Source: Halomarina rubra
Lineage (GTDB): Archaea > Halobacteriota > Halobacteria > Halobacteriales > Haloarculaceae
Assembly (NCBI RefSeq): GCF_023699475.1
Contig: NZ_JALXFV010000001.1
Location: 21,483 to 84,477, forward strand
Direction of reading: 5' to 3'
Length of the DNA stretch: 62,995 nt
Numbering within the stretch: position 1 is the stretch's first letter; every line of letters starts with the position of its first letter. A program made the position numbers and the translations under genes. The notes beneath the pieces were generated by a model. It did no database searches. It saw only the letters and a program-made list of their open reading frames with translations, and was not told the DNA's origin. Positions 19,513 to 28,880 of this stretch are shown here, piece after piece.

Positions 19513-20607
19513 ATGGACGAACGGATCAGGGAACACGCACGCATCCTCGTCGAGTGGAGCGCCCGCATCGAGGCGGGCGACGACGTCGTGGTCGTCGTCG
19601 GGATGGACGCTCACGACCTCGCGGTCGCCGTCGCCGAACAGCTCGGTGAGAAGGGCGCGACCCCCGTCTTCACATACAGTTCGGGCGAACTCACCCGCGC
19701 CTACCAGCTCGCCCACGACGGCGAGTTCGAGGAGGCCGACCACGAACTCGCGCTCTACGAGAACGCCGACGCGGTGCTCGCGCTGCGCGGCGGGCGCAAC
19801 ACCAGCGCCACCGCCGACGTTCCGAGCGAGACCCGCCAGCAGGCCGCCCGCGCGGACCAGGCGGTCCGCGAGGCACGGATGGACACCGACTGGGTGTCGA
19901 CGGTCCACCCGAACCGTTCGCTCGCCCAGCAAGCGGGGATGGCCTTCGAGGAGTACCAGCAGTTCGCCTACGACGCCATCGTCCGGGACTGGGAGGACCT
20001 CGCCGAGCGCATGGCGCTCGTCAAGGACGTCCTCGACGACGGCAGTGAGGTCCGCATCGTCAAGGAGGACACCGACCTCACCATGGCCATCGACGGTCGG
20101 GTCGCCGTCAACTCCGCGGCGAGCGTCGCCTACGACTCGCACAACCTCCCCTCGGGTGAGGTGTTCACCGCCCCCTACGCCACCGAGGGAGAGGTGCTGT
20201 TCGACGTCCCGATGACGCTCAACGGCAAGCGCGTCCGCGACGTCCACCTCACCTTCGAGGACGGCGACGTCGTCGACTACGCGGCCGCACAGAACGAGTC
20301 GGTGCTGACCGAGATTCTGGAGACCGACGACGGTGCTCGTCGCCTCGGGGAACTCGGCATCGGCATGAACCGCGGTATCGACCGGTTCACCGACAACATC
20401 CTGTTCGACGAGAAGATGGGCGACACCGTCCACCTCGCGCTCGGGCGAGCCTACGACTCGAACTTCACGACGGAGAACGCCGACGAGGCCAACGACTCGG
20501 CGGTCCACGTCGACATGATCACCGACCTGAGCGAGGACTCCCGGATGGAAGTCGACGGCGAGGTCGTCCAGCGCGACGGGCAGTTCTGGTTCGAAGACGA
20601 CTTCTAG
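19513..20607 (+). CDS. Aminopeptidase M29 family (AmpS/PepS-like), copy 1
   Basis: A 364-residue metallo-aminopeptidase. The C-terminal half contains the family's metal-binding features: RRLGELGIGMN, the DEKMGDTVHLALG segment (Glu and His), and VHVDMI (His and Asp). The N-terminal domain has the VVVGMDAHDLAVAVAEQLGEKGA start typical of M29. ATG 19513 is preferred over one five codons earlier because MDERIREHARIL begins the conserved region. A shorter paralogue is at 45250. It probably trims peptides in the cytosol; specificity is not evident. Confidence 0.92.
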   Translation: MDERIREHARILVEWSARIEAGDDVVVVVGMDAHDLAVAVAEQLGEKGATPVFTYSSGELTRAYQLAHDGEFEEADHELALYENADAVLALRGGRNTSATADVPSETRQQAARADQAVREARMDTDWVSTVHPNRSLAQQAGMAFEEYQQFAYDAIVRDWEDLAERMALVKDVLDDGSEVRIVKEDTDLTMAIDGRVAVNSAASVAYDSHNLPSGEVFTAPYATEGEVLFDVPMTLNGKRVRDVHLTFEDGDVVDYAAAQNESVLTEILETDDGARRLGELGIGMNRGIDRFTDNILFDEKMGDTVHLALGRAYDSNFTTENADEANDSAVHVDMITDLSEDSRMEVDGEVVQRDGQFWFEDDF

Positions 20608-20666
20608 AGGACGTCGCGGGACCTTGCCGGCCCCACGCTTTTCGCACCGCCGCGTGAAGTCGACCT

Positions 20667-21095
20667 ATGGCAGACGACGCAGCGACGTTTCTGGAAGGGT
20701 TCGTCCACGAGGAGACGCAGGTCCACGATGGGGGGGTCGACCTGACGCTCGCGACGGTCGAGCGACTCGACGAGGGTGGCGCGGTCGACTTCGGCGGCGA
20801 CGAACTCGCCGCCGTCGAGACGAGTCGAGTCGAACCGGAGGCTCGCGACGGGGACGACGAGTACGGCTGGTGGGACCTCGACGCCGGCACCTACCTCGTC
20901 GGGTACAACGAGCGCCTCGACGCCGAACAGTCGGTGTTCGCCCTCCAGCCACGCACCGAACTCGTCGAACGCGGCGTCACCCACCCGACGCTGTTCGTCA
21001 GCAAACTCCCGACGGTCCCGTTGACGGTCCCCGAGTCGGGCGTCTCGCTGAAACGGAACGCGCGCATCTCCACGCTCCGCTCGCCGATTCGATAG
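20667..21095 (+). CDS. dCTP deaminase/dUTPase-like (DCD superfamily) protein
   Basis: A 142-residue protein with the trimeric dUTPase/dCTP deaminase-type pattern: GGVDLTLATVERL near the N-terminus, YLVGYNERL in the middle, and FALQPRTELVERGVTHP, which resembles the Arg/Ser-rich receptor-binding segment. It is shorter than catalytic dCTP deaminases (about 180-195) and I do not see the usual C-terminal catalytic Glu block, so enzymatic activity is uncertain. It begins 59 bases after the M29 peptidase gene and could be co-transcribed with it. A strong hairpin series follows. Confidence 0.7.
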   Translation: MADDAATFLEGFVHEETQVHDGGVDLTLATVERLDEGGAVDFGGDELAAVETSRVEPEARDGDDEYGWWDLDAGTYLVGYNERLDAEQSVFALQPRTELVERGVTHPTLFVSKLPTVPLTVPESGVSLKRNARISTLRSPIR

Positions 21096-21264
21096 CGAAC
21101 AGGCGTCACCGATTCCCGGCCCACGAGACGCGGTTTCGCACTCCCACGCGACGCCTCGTGGTGGCACTCAGCGCATGGCTGAGACTGGCCGCGTGCTCGT
21201 ACTTGAACGGTCGTAGAGGGTAGCGGCCGCTCCGCGGTGCGGTGGCGAGATAGAGAGAAGACGT

Positions 21265-21319
21265 CCGCGCCGGAGGCGCGGTTCACCGGGAGGAGCGCGA
21301 CGCGCTCCGAGCGGCCTTT
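21265..21319 (+). terminator. Tandem perfect hairpins followed by a T-run
   Basis: Two back-to-back perfect inverted repeats: CCGCGCC-GGA-GGCGCGG (21265-21281) and GGAGCGCG-A-CGCGCTCC (21292-21308). A run of five T follows at 21315-21319. The arrangement looks like a terminator for plus-strand transcription from the dCTP deaminase-like gene, although archaeal termination mostly depends on the T-run. Confidence 0.5.
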
Positions 21320-21341
21320 TTCATCGTCGGTTTTGCGCCGA

Positions 21342-21360
21342 GCGGTTCGCCGAAGGCAAA
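21342..21360 (-). repeat. Hairpin at the 3' side of the EF-2 gene
   Basis: GGTTTGCC-TTC-GGCGAACC on the minus strand (plus-strand positions 21342-21360) forms an 8-bp stem with one G-T pair and a 3-base loop. It starts 21 bases after the EF-2 stop. It may mark the end of the EF-2 mRNA. Confidence 0.4.
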
Positions 21361-21380
21361 CCCGAGGCGGAAAACGGTCG

Positions 21381-23567
21381 CTAGAAGTAGTCGACGCCCT
21401 CGGGCAGTTCGAGCTTCATGCCCTTGCGCTCGCGGATCTCCTTCATCGTCTCCTCCTGGAGACTGTTGGACATGACCTGGAACCCGGCGTTCTCGGTGTT
21501 CCACGACGCGCGACCCTCGGTGGCCGAGCGGATGTCCGAGGAGAACCCGATCATCTCGTCGACGGGCGCGATGCCCTCCACGACCATGAGGTCACCCTCC
21601 TGGTACATGTCGTCGACGCGGCCACGGCGACCCTGGATCTCGCCAGAGGCGGCACCCATGTGCTCGTTGGGCACGTCGATACGGACGTTCTGTATGGGTT
21701 CGAGGAGCTTCACGCGCGCCGCGATGAGACCGCGGTGGACCGCGTTGCGGACCGCAGGGATGACCTGGGCCGGACCGCGGTGGATGGCGTCCTCGTGCAG
21801 GCGAGCGTCGTGCAGGCGGATGAGCGACCCCTGGACGGGCTCGGCGGCGAGTGGACCGTCGTCGAGCGCCTCTTCGAGACCCTCGATGACGAGCTCCATC
21901 GTCTCGTTGAGGTGCTGAATCCCCTTCGTGTCGTCGATGAGGATGTTCGTCCCGTAGATGTGTTCGACGTTCTGGGACGTGTCCTTGTCCATGCCGGCCT
22001 CCTGGAGTGCCTCACGGCGCTCCAGTTCGGGCATGTCCATCGACGCTTCGCCGAGCTGGATGGTCTCGACGAGCTCGTCGCTGAGCGGCTCGATGGTGAT
22101 GTAGAACCGGTTGTGGCGGTTCGGCGAGATGCCTTCGACGGTCTCACACGCACCCGTCGGCTGCTCGCGGAAGACGACGATGGGCTCACCGGTGATGACC
22201 GGGATGCCCTGCTCGCTCTCGATACGCTGGGTCTGGACCTCCAGGTGTAGCTCACCCTGCCCGGAGATGAGGTGCTCCCCGGTGTCCTCGTTGATGGTGA
22301 TCTGGATGGTCGGGTCTTCCTTCGAGACACGTCGGAGGGTCTCGATCAGCTTCGGAAGGTCGTCCATGTTTTTCGCCTCCACGGACTTCGTGATGACCGG
22401 CTCCGAGATGTGCTCGATGGACTCGAACGGCGTCATCTCGACGGAGGAGACGGTCGAGCCGGCGATGGCGTCGCGCAGACCGGTGACGGCCGCGATGTTC
22501 CCCGCCGGGACACGCTCCACTTCCTCACGCTCGCCACCCATGTAGATACCGACGGACTGGACGCGGTTCTTGCCTGCCGTCCCCGAGACGTAGAGCTCCT
22601 GGCCCTTCTCGAGACCGCCGGCGAACACACGACCGGAGGCGACCTCGCCCGCGTGCGGGTCGATACCGATGTCGGTAACCATCAGGACGACCTCGCCGTC
22701 GTCGTCGACGAGACGCATCTGCTCTGCGAGCTCGGACTCGGCGTCGCCACGCCAGATGCGCGGGATACGACGGGGCTGGGCGTCCAGCGGGTCCGGGAAG
22801 TGCTCACAGACCATGTCGAGCACGACGTCCGAGAGCGGCGTCCGCTCGTGGAGCTCCTGACGTTTGTCGTTCTGCTCGAGGTCGATGATGTCGCCGAAGT
22901 CGAGACCGGTGGCCTGCATCGACGGCATCGAGACCCCCCACTTGTAGAGGGCGGACCCGAAGCCGACGGTGCCGTCTTCGACGCTGACCGTCCAGTCGTC
23001 GACGTCGTCCATGTCCTCGGTCATCCCGCGGATGAGCTCGTTGACGTTGCGGATGACCTTGAGGAGGCGCTGCTGCATCTCCTGGGGCCCCTCCTGGAGC
23101 TCGGAGATGAGACGGTCGACCTTGTTGATGAACAGAGCGGGCTTGACACCCTCGCGGAGTGCCTGTCGGAGCACCGTCTCGGTCTGGGGCATCGCGCCCT
23201 CGACGGCGTCGACCACCACGAGCGCACCGTCGACGGCACGCATCGCGCGGGTGACGTCCCCACCGAAGTCGACGTGGCCCGGCGTGTCGATGAGGTTGAT
23301 GAGGTGGTTGCGGTCCTCGTACTCGTGGGTCATCGAGACGTTCGCCGCGTCGATGGTGATACCACGTTCCTGCTCGTCCTCCTTCGTGTCCATCGCGAGC
23401 TGCTGGCCGGCGGTCTCGTCCGAAATCATCCCGGCACCCGCGAGGAGGTTGTCCGAAAGCGTCGTTTTCCCGTGGTCGACGTGAGCGGCGATGGCGATGT
23501 TCCGGATCTGCTCCGGCTTGTCCATCAGCTTCTCACACTCCTGTACGATTTTCTTACGTCGGCCCAT
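21381..23567 (-). CDS. fusA: Translation elongation factor EF-2
   Basis: A 728-residue archaeal EF-2, the GTPase that drives ribosomal translocation. The G1 motif is [11 protein letters not shown] (about 28-36), G2/G3 include DTPGHVDF, and G4 is INKVD. The C-terminal EF-G domains IV/V are complete, and the diphthamide target His596 lies in [12 protein letters not shown], typical of archaeal and eukaryotic factors. Here it is separated from rpsG by four unrelated genes. A 3' hairpin follows the stop. Confidence 0.98.
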   Translation of the reverse strand: MGRRKKIVQECEKLMDKPEQIRNIAIAAHVDHGKTTLSDNLLAGAGMISDETAGQQLAMDTKEDEQERGITIDAANVSMTHEYEDRNHLINLIDTPGHVDFGGDVTRAMRAVDGALVVVDAVEGAMPQTETVLRQALREGVKPALFINKVDRLISELQEGPQEMQQRLLKVIRNVNELIRGMTEDMDDVDDWTVSVEDGTVGFGSALYKWGVSMPSMQATGLDFGDIIDLEQNDKRQELHERTPLSDVVLDMVCEHFPDPLDAQPRRIPRIWRGDAESELAEQMRLVDDDGEVVLMVTDIGIDPHAGEVASGRVFAGGLEKGQELYVSGTAGKNRVQSVGIYMGGEREEVERVPAGNIAAVTGLRDAIAGSTVSSVEMTPFESIEHISEPVITKSVEAKNMDDLPKLIETLRRVSKEDPTIQITINEDTGEHLISGQGELHLEVQTQRIESEQGIPVITGEPIVVFREQPTGACETVEGISPNRHNRFYITIEPLSDELVETIQLGEASMDMPELERREALQEAGMDKDTSQNVEHIYGTNILIDDTKGIQHLNETMELVIEGLEEALDDGPLAAEPVQGSLIRLHDARLHEDAIHRGPAQVIPAVRNAVHRGLIAARVKLLEPIQNVRIDVPNEHMGAASGEIQGRRGRVDDMYQEGDLMVVEGIAPVDEMIGFSSDIRSATEGRASWNTENAGFQVMSNSLQEETMKEIRERKGMKLELPEGVDYF

Positions 23568-23757
23568 TAGGGTGTCCTACCGATAGCGTAGTGAAAAGGG
23601 TAGTGTTTCCATTTCCACGGAATCACTCGATTATCGTGAGAATACGCCACATACGGAGCCTCTCGGACCCTCGGTCTCGCTCCGACGCTGGCCGTCCGCG
23701 ACCGTCGCTGCCGACGCTCACACCGGGTGCACGGCGGGGGTTCCGACCGACGTGCGG

Positions 23758-24603
23758 TCACGGACCGCGAAGCTGTTCGTACGCCCACCGGACGCGACGG
23801 AACGCCGACTCGTCGCCACCGCAGTCCGGGTGGGTCTCCTTGACTCGCTCGCGGTACGCCGCCCGAACCGTCTCGGGAGCGGCGTCGGGAGCGACCCCCA
23901 ACACGGCGGCGGCCTCCTCACGCGCCCGTGAGAGCTGTCGTTGGCCGCTCCCGCGTGTCCGCCCTCGGTCGCCGCCGTGACCGGTCTCGCCGGTCTCGCC
24001 GTGGCCGGCGTCCTCCCGTCCGGTCCGCCCGTCGGCCGTCCCGCCGTCGCTCGGCCCGCGGTCGGTGCCTCGTCCGCCGGACCACGACTCGCCGGTCTCC
24101 TCGGCCCACCCGCCCCACCAGTTGGGGTCCTCGTCGGCCCAGGGGTCGTCCCAGCGACCGCCGTGGTCGCGACCACCGACGTCGGCCCCGTCGGGGTCGA
24201 ACCCGGTTCGGGTCCGGCCGGCCGTCGGACCGTCGGTCCCGCTTCCCGACCGTCGGGCGGCGTCCTCCCGCCAGAACGCACCGGGCCAGCGCCAGTCGTC
24301 CCAGTCGTCGTCGCTCGGGGAGGCGTCGCCGGTCCGGTACTCGAAGCCGCCGCGGTGCCAGTCTTCGGTCGCGACGCGACGCTGTCGCCGTTCGTCGGTG
24401 TCGTCGGCCGCCCGTGGGTCGGCGTCGCCGTAGGCTTCGGCGAGGATGCGGTCGCGCCCGTAGCGCCAGCAGAGGTAACTCGACGCACCGCTGCCCGCGG
24501 CGGCGACCCAGAACAGGGGCCGGAGGAGGCCGAGGCACGCGAACAGCAGCGCGCCCACCGCGAGTACCCCCGCCAGCGCGATGGCGACCGACGACCTGTT
24601 CAC
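23758..24603 (-). CDS. Membrane-anchored protein with C-terminal J (DnaJ) domain
   Basis: About 281 residues from the GTG at 24603. Residues 5-40 form one or two hydrophobic helices. A long Trp/Gly/Asp-rich, apparently disordered linker follows (about 60-215). The last 60 residues form a J domain with the HPD tripeptide in THPDCGG and the flanking AAYRERVKE and FRRVRWAYEQL helices. J domains stimulate Hsp70 ATPase. The inverted order, membrane segment first and J domain last, resembles DjlA/TerB-like or Tim14-like anchored J proteins. Start choice is tentative: the frame is open further upstream to 24987. Confidence 0.8.
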   Translation of the reverse strand: MNRSSVAIALAGVLAVGALLFACLGLLRPLFWVAAAGSGASSYLCWRYGRDRILAEAYGDADPRAADDTDERRQRRVATEDWHRGGFEYRTGDASPSDDDWDDWRWPGAFWREDAARRSGSGTDGPTAGRTRTGFDPDGADVGGRDHGGRWDDPWADEDPNWWGGWAEETGESWSGGRGTDRGPSDGGTADGRTGREDAGHGETGETGHGGDRGRTRGSGQRQLSRAREEAAAVLGVAPDAAPETVRAAYRERVKETHPDCGGDESAFRRVRWAYEQLRGP

Positions 24604-24735
24604 GCCCGTACATGGTCGCTCGGTGATTGTAAGTGTCCCGTCGGTCCGGACACGTCCGTTCGGCCGCGTCGGTCGACCCACCACGCGACGACGCGCACAA
24701 GAGTCATACGCGCAGAGGCCGTGGTAACGAACAGC

Positions 24736-25488
24736 ATGGACGTTCGAGTGTTGGGCCGTGGGCCGACCGATCCGTTTCTCTCCGCCCGCGACCTCTTCGA
24801 GACCGAGTACGACCTCTCGTTGCCGGTGGAGGTGCGCGTTCGAACGGACCCCGACGAGCGGACCTACACGGGTCACTACGCCGACCACCACGTGTTGAAC
24901 ATCTCGGTCTCCGCCGCCACCAGCGCGATGGCCCGGGAGCTCTCGCTCCACGAGTTCGCCCACATGCACCGCTACGAACAGGCCCACCCCTCACACATGC
25001 AGTCGACCGAGGAGGCCATCTACCTCGCGTTGGCGGGTCGCAGCGTCGAACGACGCAAGCTGACCCACTGCTATCAGATCGCCAACCACATGAAGGACAT
25101 CTACGCCGACGACATCACGCTCGACGTCGGTCCGGCGGACAAACTCGTCGCGTTCCTCGAGTCGAGTCTCGCGACGGCGCTCGCCGAACGGCCCGTCTCG
25201 GCTCCTCGGGCCTGGCGACGGCTCACCCCGGCGTCCGACCCCGACATCACCGCGGTCAACGCGGCGTTCGCGCTGGCGCTGGTCGAACGCCACGACCTCG
25301 TCGACGACGACCACCGCCTGTACGACCTCGCGGCGGCCGCCGGCAGCGACGCACCCGCCGTCAGCGTCGAGCAGTTCAAAGCCCGGTTCGAGTCGCTCGC
25401 CGACGACCCCGACGAGAGCGAGTACCGCAAGTCGCTGGTCGACGTGACCCGCGCGTACGCCGGCGGGACCGAACAGGCCGCGGACTGA
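24736..25488 (+). CDS. DUF5781-type protein with HExxH motif
   Basis: A 250-residue protein found, to my recollection, throughout haloarchaea as DUF5781. Its most notable feature is H72-E-F-A-H76 in LSLHEFAHMHRYE, a zincin-type metalloprotease signature, followed by STEEAIYLALAG, which could supply a third ligand Glu (HExxH plus Glu). No signal peptide or membrane helix is seen, so any activity would be cytosolic. It is divergent from the J-domain gene; both are inserted between rpsG and fusA. Protease activity is an inference. Confidence 0.75.
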   Translation: MDVRVLGRGPTDPFLSARDLFETEYDLSLPVEVRVRTDPDERTYTGHYADHHVLNISVSAATSAMARELSLHEFAHMHRYEQAHPSHMQSTEEAIYLALAGRSVERRKLTHCYQIANHMKDIYADDITLDVGPADKLVAFLESSLATALAERPVSAPRAWRRLTPASDPDITAVNAAFALALVERHDLVDDDHRLYDLAAAAGSDAPAVSVEQFKARFESLADDPDESEYRKSLVDVTRAYAGGTEQAAD

Positions 25489-25518
25489 CGACGGCACGAC
25501 GCTCCTCGCGCCTCGCCC

Positions 25519-26805
25519 TCAGCTATCGGCCGGTGTGTCGCTCCCGGGCGTCACCGCCGTGCTCCCGTCGGGAGCGACCGTGCTGACCAGCCAGACGACG
25601 CCACCACCCACGGCGACGACCCCACCCATGGCGGCGACGGTCGTCGTCGCGGTCGTCGCGTCGGCGAGCACCCCCGCCGCCAGCGCCAACGGCGTCCGGA
25701 CGGCCATGTAACACATCTGGGCCGCCGACAGGGTCGTCGCCCGACCCGCGCGCGCGACGTGGTCGTTGAGATAGCCCCCGACCACCGGCCGGACCAGTGG
25801 GATACCGACGCCCATCGTGACGAACGCCGGCAGCGCCAGCAGACCGACCCACGCCGGGACGACGAGTGCGACCCCCACGAGCAACGGGACGACGAGCAGC
25901 GTCCCGCGGACCCCGAGACGGTCGGCCAGCGGGCCGGCGTAGTAGCCGCCGACCGACGACACGACCGAGAGCACGGCGTACAGCACACCGAGTCCCAGCG
26001 CGAGGGTCGCCCCCGCCTCCCCCGACCGGGCGGCGGCCACCGCCCCACCCGGTGGGAGGTCGACGCCGAGGCCGGCCGCCGTCGGCCCGAGCGTCTCGAC
26101 GGCCATCGGCTGGACGTACCCCCGCGCGACGCCGGTCGCCGCGAACAACAGCGCGGCGTAGACCACCAGCGACCGGAGCGGCGGGCGGGTGAGTCGTTCG
26201 CGGACCAGGCCCAACGTCTCGCGCATCGGCGGGCGGTCGTCACGTTCCCCGGCGTACTGGGCGTTCTTCGGTAGTCGCACCAGTGCGAGGACGCCCAGGC
26301 TGTTGAACGCGACGGCCGCGACGAACGGGAACGTCGGGTCCAGACCGTACAGCAGACCGCCGCCGACCATCGTCACCGCGCCGGTCCACTGCTGGACGGC
26401 GTCGCCGCGTCCCCGGACCCGGGTGAAGGCGTCGGCGTCGAGACGCTCGTCGAGCAGGTCGTAGAGCCACGCGTCGAGACTCCCCGACCGGAACGTCAGC
26501 GCCAGCGCCCACAGCACGTACAGGAGGGCGTACCACAGGAACGACTGGACGAGGACGAACCCCGCCAGCGAGGCGACGCCGAACACCACCGACAGCAGTA
26601 GGCTCGCTCGGCGGCCGAGTCGGTCGCCGACGTAGCCCGTCGGTATCTCGCCGAACAGTGCGACCACGGAGTACAGCGCCGACAGCGCGCCGACCTCGGT
26701 GAACGACAGCGTCCGCAACAGGAACAGCGTGAAGACGGGCGTGACGAACCCGACCGACAGGGTCGCCCGGTAGACGTAGTAGTTCGCGACGAGGCGGTCG
26801 GCCAT
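25519..26805 (-). CDS. Major facilitator superfamily transporter
   Basis: A 428-residue integral membrane protein with about twelve hydrophobic segments. The MFS signature GYVGDRLGRRASLLL lies between helices 2 and 3 (about residues 57-72), and a related GPLADRLGVRGTLL appears in the second half. The substrate is unknown; the overall look is of the drug/efflux-type MFS common in haloarchaea. It is convergent with the DUF5781 gene. Confidence 0.9.
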   Translation of the reverse strand: MADRLVANYYVYRATLSVGFVTPVFTLFLLRTLSFTEVGALSALYSVVALFGEIPTGYVGDRLGRRASLLLSVVFGVASLAGFVLVQSFLWYALLYVLWALALTFRSGSLDAWLYDLLDERLDADAFTRVRGRGDAVQQWTGAVTMVGGGLLYGLDPTFPFVAAVAFNSLGVLALVRLPKNAQYAGERDDRPPMRETLGLVRERLTRPPLRSLVVYAALLFAATGVARGYVQPMAVETLGPTAAGLGVDLPPGGAVAAARSGEAGATLALGLGVLYAVLSVVSSVGGYYAGPLADRLGVRGTLLVVPLLVGVALVVPAWVGLLALPAFVTMGVGIPLVRPVVGGYLNDHVARAGRATTLSAAQMCYMAVRTPLALAAGVLADATTATTTVAAMGGVVAVGGGVVWLVSTVAPDGSTAVTPGSDTPADS

Positions 26806-26891
26806 GGTCCGTGGGTCGGACCCGTCCCGGAAAACGGTTCGCTGAACGCGGTTTTTGTATGGAGGCTGTCAGCTCTCGTCCCGCGGTCGTC

Positions 26892-27452
26892 TCAGTGGAC
26901 GTCCTTGCCGTCCTTGAGGTCCTCGCGCTCCTCGGCGAGGTAGACGTTGGCGTCGGGGTGCTGGTCGGCGTCCTCGACCACCTCGCCGTCCTCGCGCAGC
27001 GCTTCGAGGTTCCCCTTCGCCGTCTCGCGCTCGACACCACCGATGGTCACCATCGCGTCGAGCAGCGTCGACTCGGGGACTCCCGACTCGAACGCGCCGT
27101 CCTCGGAGAACGCCCGGAGGTAGGCGCGTGGGTCGGACTCGCCGGCGAGTCGGTCGTGCCACGTCTTCGGGTAGAGGCTCAGTCGGTCGTCCCCGACCCG
27201 GTAGACGCGCTCGTCGCCGGCCCAGTCGTCCCCGTCGACGGTCTGCCCGTCGAGGTTCGTCAGGAGGCTGTCGCCGTCGACGGTCGGCGTCTCCTCGCTC
27301 AACTGCTCGACGTACGCGGTGTACGTCTCGCGGGCGACTCCCGGCTCTCCGGACGGGTGCCCGCGCTCGACCAGCGCGAGGAACTCCGTCGCGGTGAGGT
27401 ACTTGCTCCGACTGCCCGCCTCGTCGAGGACGGCACGGCGTAACTCGGGCAT
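26892..27452 (-). CDS. Haloarchaeal conserved hypothetical protein (possibly DUF5791)
   Basis: A 186-residue acidic, soluble protein without signal peptide or membrane helices. It has an N-terminal helical part (MPELRRAVLDEAGSRSKYL), a central variable region, and a C-terminal segment (STLLDAMVTIGGVERETAKGNLEALREDGEV) that could be a small winged-helix-like fold. I associate it loosely with DUF5791 but cannot confirm this. It lies between rpsG and the MFS gene, same strand as both, with about 200 bases on the rpsG side. Confidence 0.65.
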   Translation of the reverse strand: MPELRRAVLDEAGSRSKYLTATEFLALVERGHPSGEPGVARETYTAYVEQLSEETPTVDGDSLLTNLDGQTVDGDDWAGDERVYRVGDDRLSLYPKTWHDRLAGESDPRAYLRAFSEDGAFESGVPESTLLDAMVTIGGVERETAKGNLEALREDGEVVEDADQHPDANVYLAEEREDLKDGKDVH

Positions 27453-27653
27453 GGCTCGACGTACGGGGCGACGACTGAAAGACGTGCGGGCGGCGGCCAG
27501 TCACGCAGGGACTCGCCGGGGGCGCGGCGGCCGCCGGAGCCGCCGGGACCGACGACTTCGTGTCGTGCGGGTCGGGGCGACCACGGGGAGGCCCCGGAGC
27601 GGCCGCTGGTGGTCGAGAGTCGAAGAAGACAGAGAGTAGTCGTCGAACCGGAG

Positions 27654-28274
27654 TTAGCGGGCGGCGGCGGCGACGCGCTCTTTCTCCTCTTTCTGGTTGA
27701 TGGGGTACGCCTGCACGTCGTAGTCGGCCGCGCCGATGAGCGTGCGAGCGAGCGCCTCGGCGGCCGAGGTCTTCGTCTTGTACGACCCGCTCTGGGTCCC
27801 CTGCGCGATGAACTTCAGCGCCTGGTCGACACGGCGCTGGGGAGCGACGTCGACGGCCTTCGGGACGGAGATACCCCCGTACTTCAGGCGGACGGTCTCC
27901 TCACGCGGTCCGGAGTTCTCGACGGCCTCGACGAGCACCTGCACCGGGTTCTCGTCGGTGCGCTCGTTGACGATTTCGAGGGCGTCGCGGACGATACCGG
28001 TCGTCTTCTGCTTGCTCCCGGTGTTGTCCTCCGTCTGCATCAGGCGGTTGATGAGTCGCTCGACGACGCTGATCTCGCTCTTCTTGAACTGCTTGTTCGC
28101 GTGGCGACCCATCGTGTGGGCGATGGGGGTGACGGTGATGTAGCGCTCCGTCGAGGGGTCGGAGTAGACGATGTCCGAGACCTCCCACTTCGTGAACAGC
28201 AGCGCGTCGACCGACTCCTCCTCGTCGTCGGTGCCGGCGGGCGCGTCGGGTTCGGGTGCTTCTTCCTCGCTCAT
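27654..28274 (-). CDS. rpsG: 30S ribosomal protein S7
   Basis: A 206-residue S7, which nucleates assembly of the 16S rRNA 3' domain. Recognised from YITVTPIAHTMGRHANKQF, RLINRLMQTEDNTGSKQ and the APQRRVDQALKFIAQG region, characteristic of archaeal S7. The N-terminal extension is acidic, as usual in halophiles. Its ATG overlaps the last base of the rpsL stop, showing translational coupling with S12. Confidence 0.97.
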   Translation of the reverse strand: MSEEEAPEPDAPAGTDDEEESVDALLFTKWEVSDIVYSDPSTERYITVTPIAHTMGRHANKQFKKSEISVVERLINRLMQTEDNTGSKQKTTGIVRDALEIVNERTDENPVQVLVEAVENSGPREETVRLKYGGISVPKAVDVAPQRRVDQALKFIAQGTQSGSYKTKTSAAEALARTLIGAADYDVQAYPINQKEEKERVAAAAR

Positions 28275-28702
28275 TATCGCACCGGCTTCTCCGCGTTCCC
28301 GCGGACGAGTTCGATCATCGAGACGCCGTTGACCTTCTCGACCTTGTAGTTGACACCGGAGAGGTCGCCCATCGCACGACCCTTCGCCCCACCGATACCG
28401 GCGATGGTGACTTCGTCGTGCTCGTCGATGAACGAGATCGCGCCGTCACCGGGACAGAACGCGGTGACCTGCTTCCCGTTCTTGATGAGCTGGACTCGGA
28501 CACACTTCCGGATGGCCGAGTTGGGCTGTTTCGCCTCGATGCCCACCTTCTCCAGTACGATACCGCGGCCCTGTGGGGCCCCTTCGAGCGGGTCGGACTT
28601 CTTCCCGAGCCCGCGAGCGCGACGCGCGTACTTCGAGTCGGACCACCGTCGGTTCTGACGGTCCTTCTGAAGCTTCCGCGCGGCGTACTTGCCGTTCGCC
28701 AT
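28274..28702 (-). CDS. rpsL: 30S ribosomal protein S12
   Basis: A 142-residue archaeal S12 of the decoding centre, related to eukaryotic uS12. It carries the [20 protein letters not shown] block and the C-terminal [11 protein letters not shown] tail. Upstream at 28727-28736 is a TATA-like CTACTTAAGG at about 29 bases, so rpsL-rpsG have their own leaderless promoter rather than depending on the RNAP operon. A plus-strand gene separates it from nusA. Confidence 0.97.
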   Translation of the reverse strand: MANGKYAARKLQKDRQNRRWSDSKYARRARGLGKKSDPLEGAPQGRGIVLEKVGIEAKQPNSAIRKCVRVQLIKNGKQVTAFCPGDGAISFIDEHDEVTIAGIGGAKGRAMGDLSGVNYKVEKVNGVSMIELVRGNAEKPVR

Positions 28703-28726
28703 AGTGGAGCGAAGTACCTACCCGAG

Positions 28727-28736
28727 CTACTTAAGG
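28727..28736 (-). promoter_or_regulatory. TATA-like promoter element of rpsL-rpsG
   Basis: On the minus strand the sequence reads CCTTAAGTAG, centred about 29 bases upstream of the rpsL ATG at 28702. This spacing fits a leaderless archaeal transcript. Confidence 0.55.
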
Positions 28737-28880
28737 CTCCCTTTTCGCCGCCGCGTGCGGGTGTTTCACGCACTCGGTCGGATTCGTCCCCCGTGTCGCG
28801 ACCCTGACGGGTGCGCTGGCCCGTCTCACCACCGGCACATCTCCGAACGCTCTTGTACTTCGATACAGTAAGCGTCCGAC

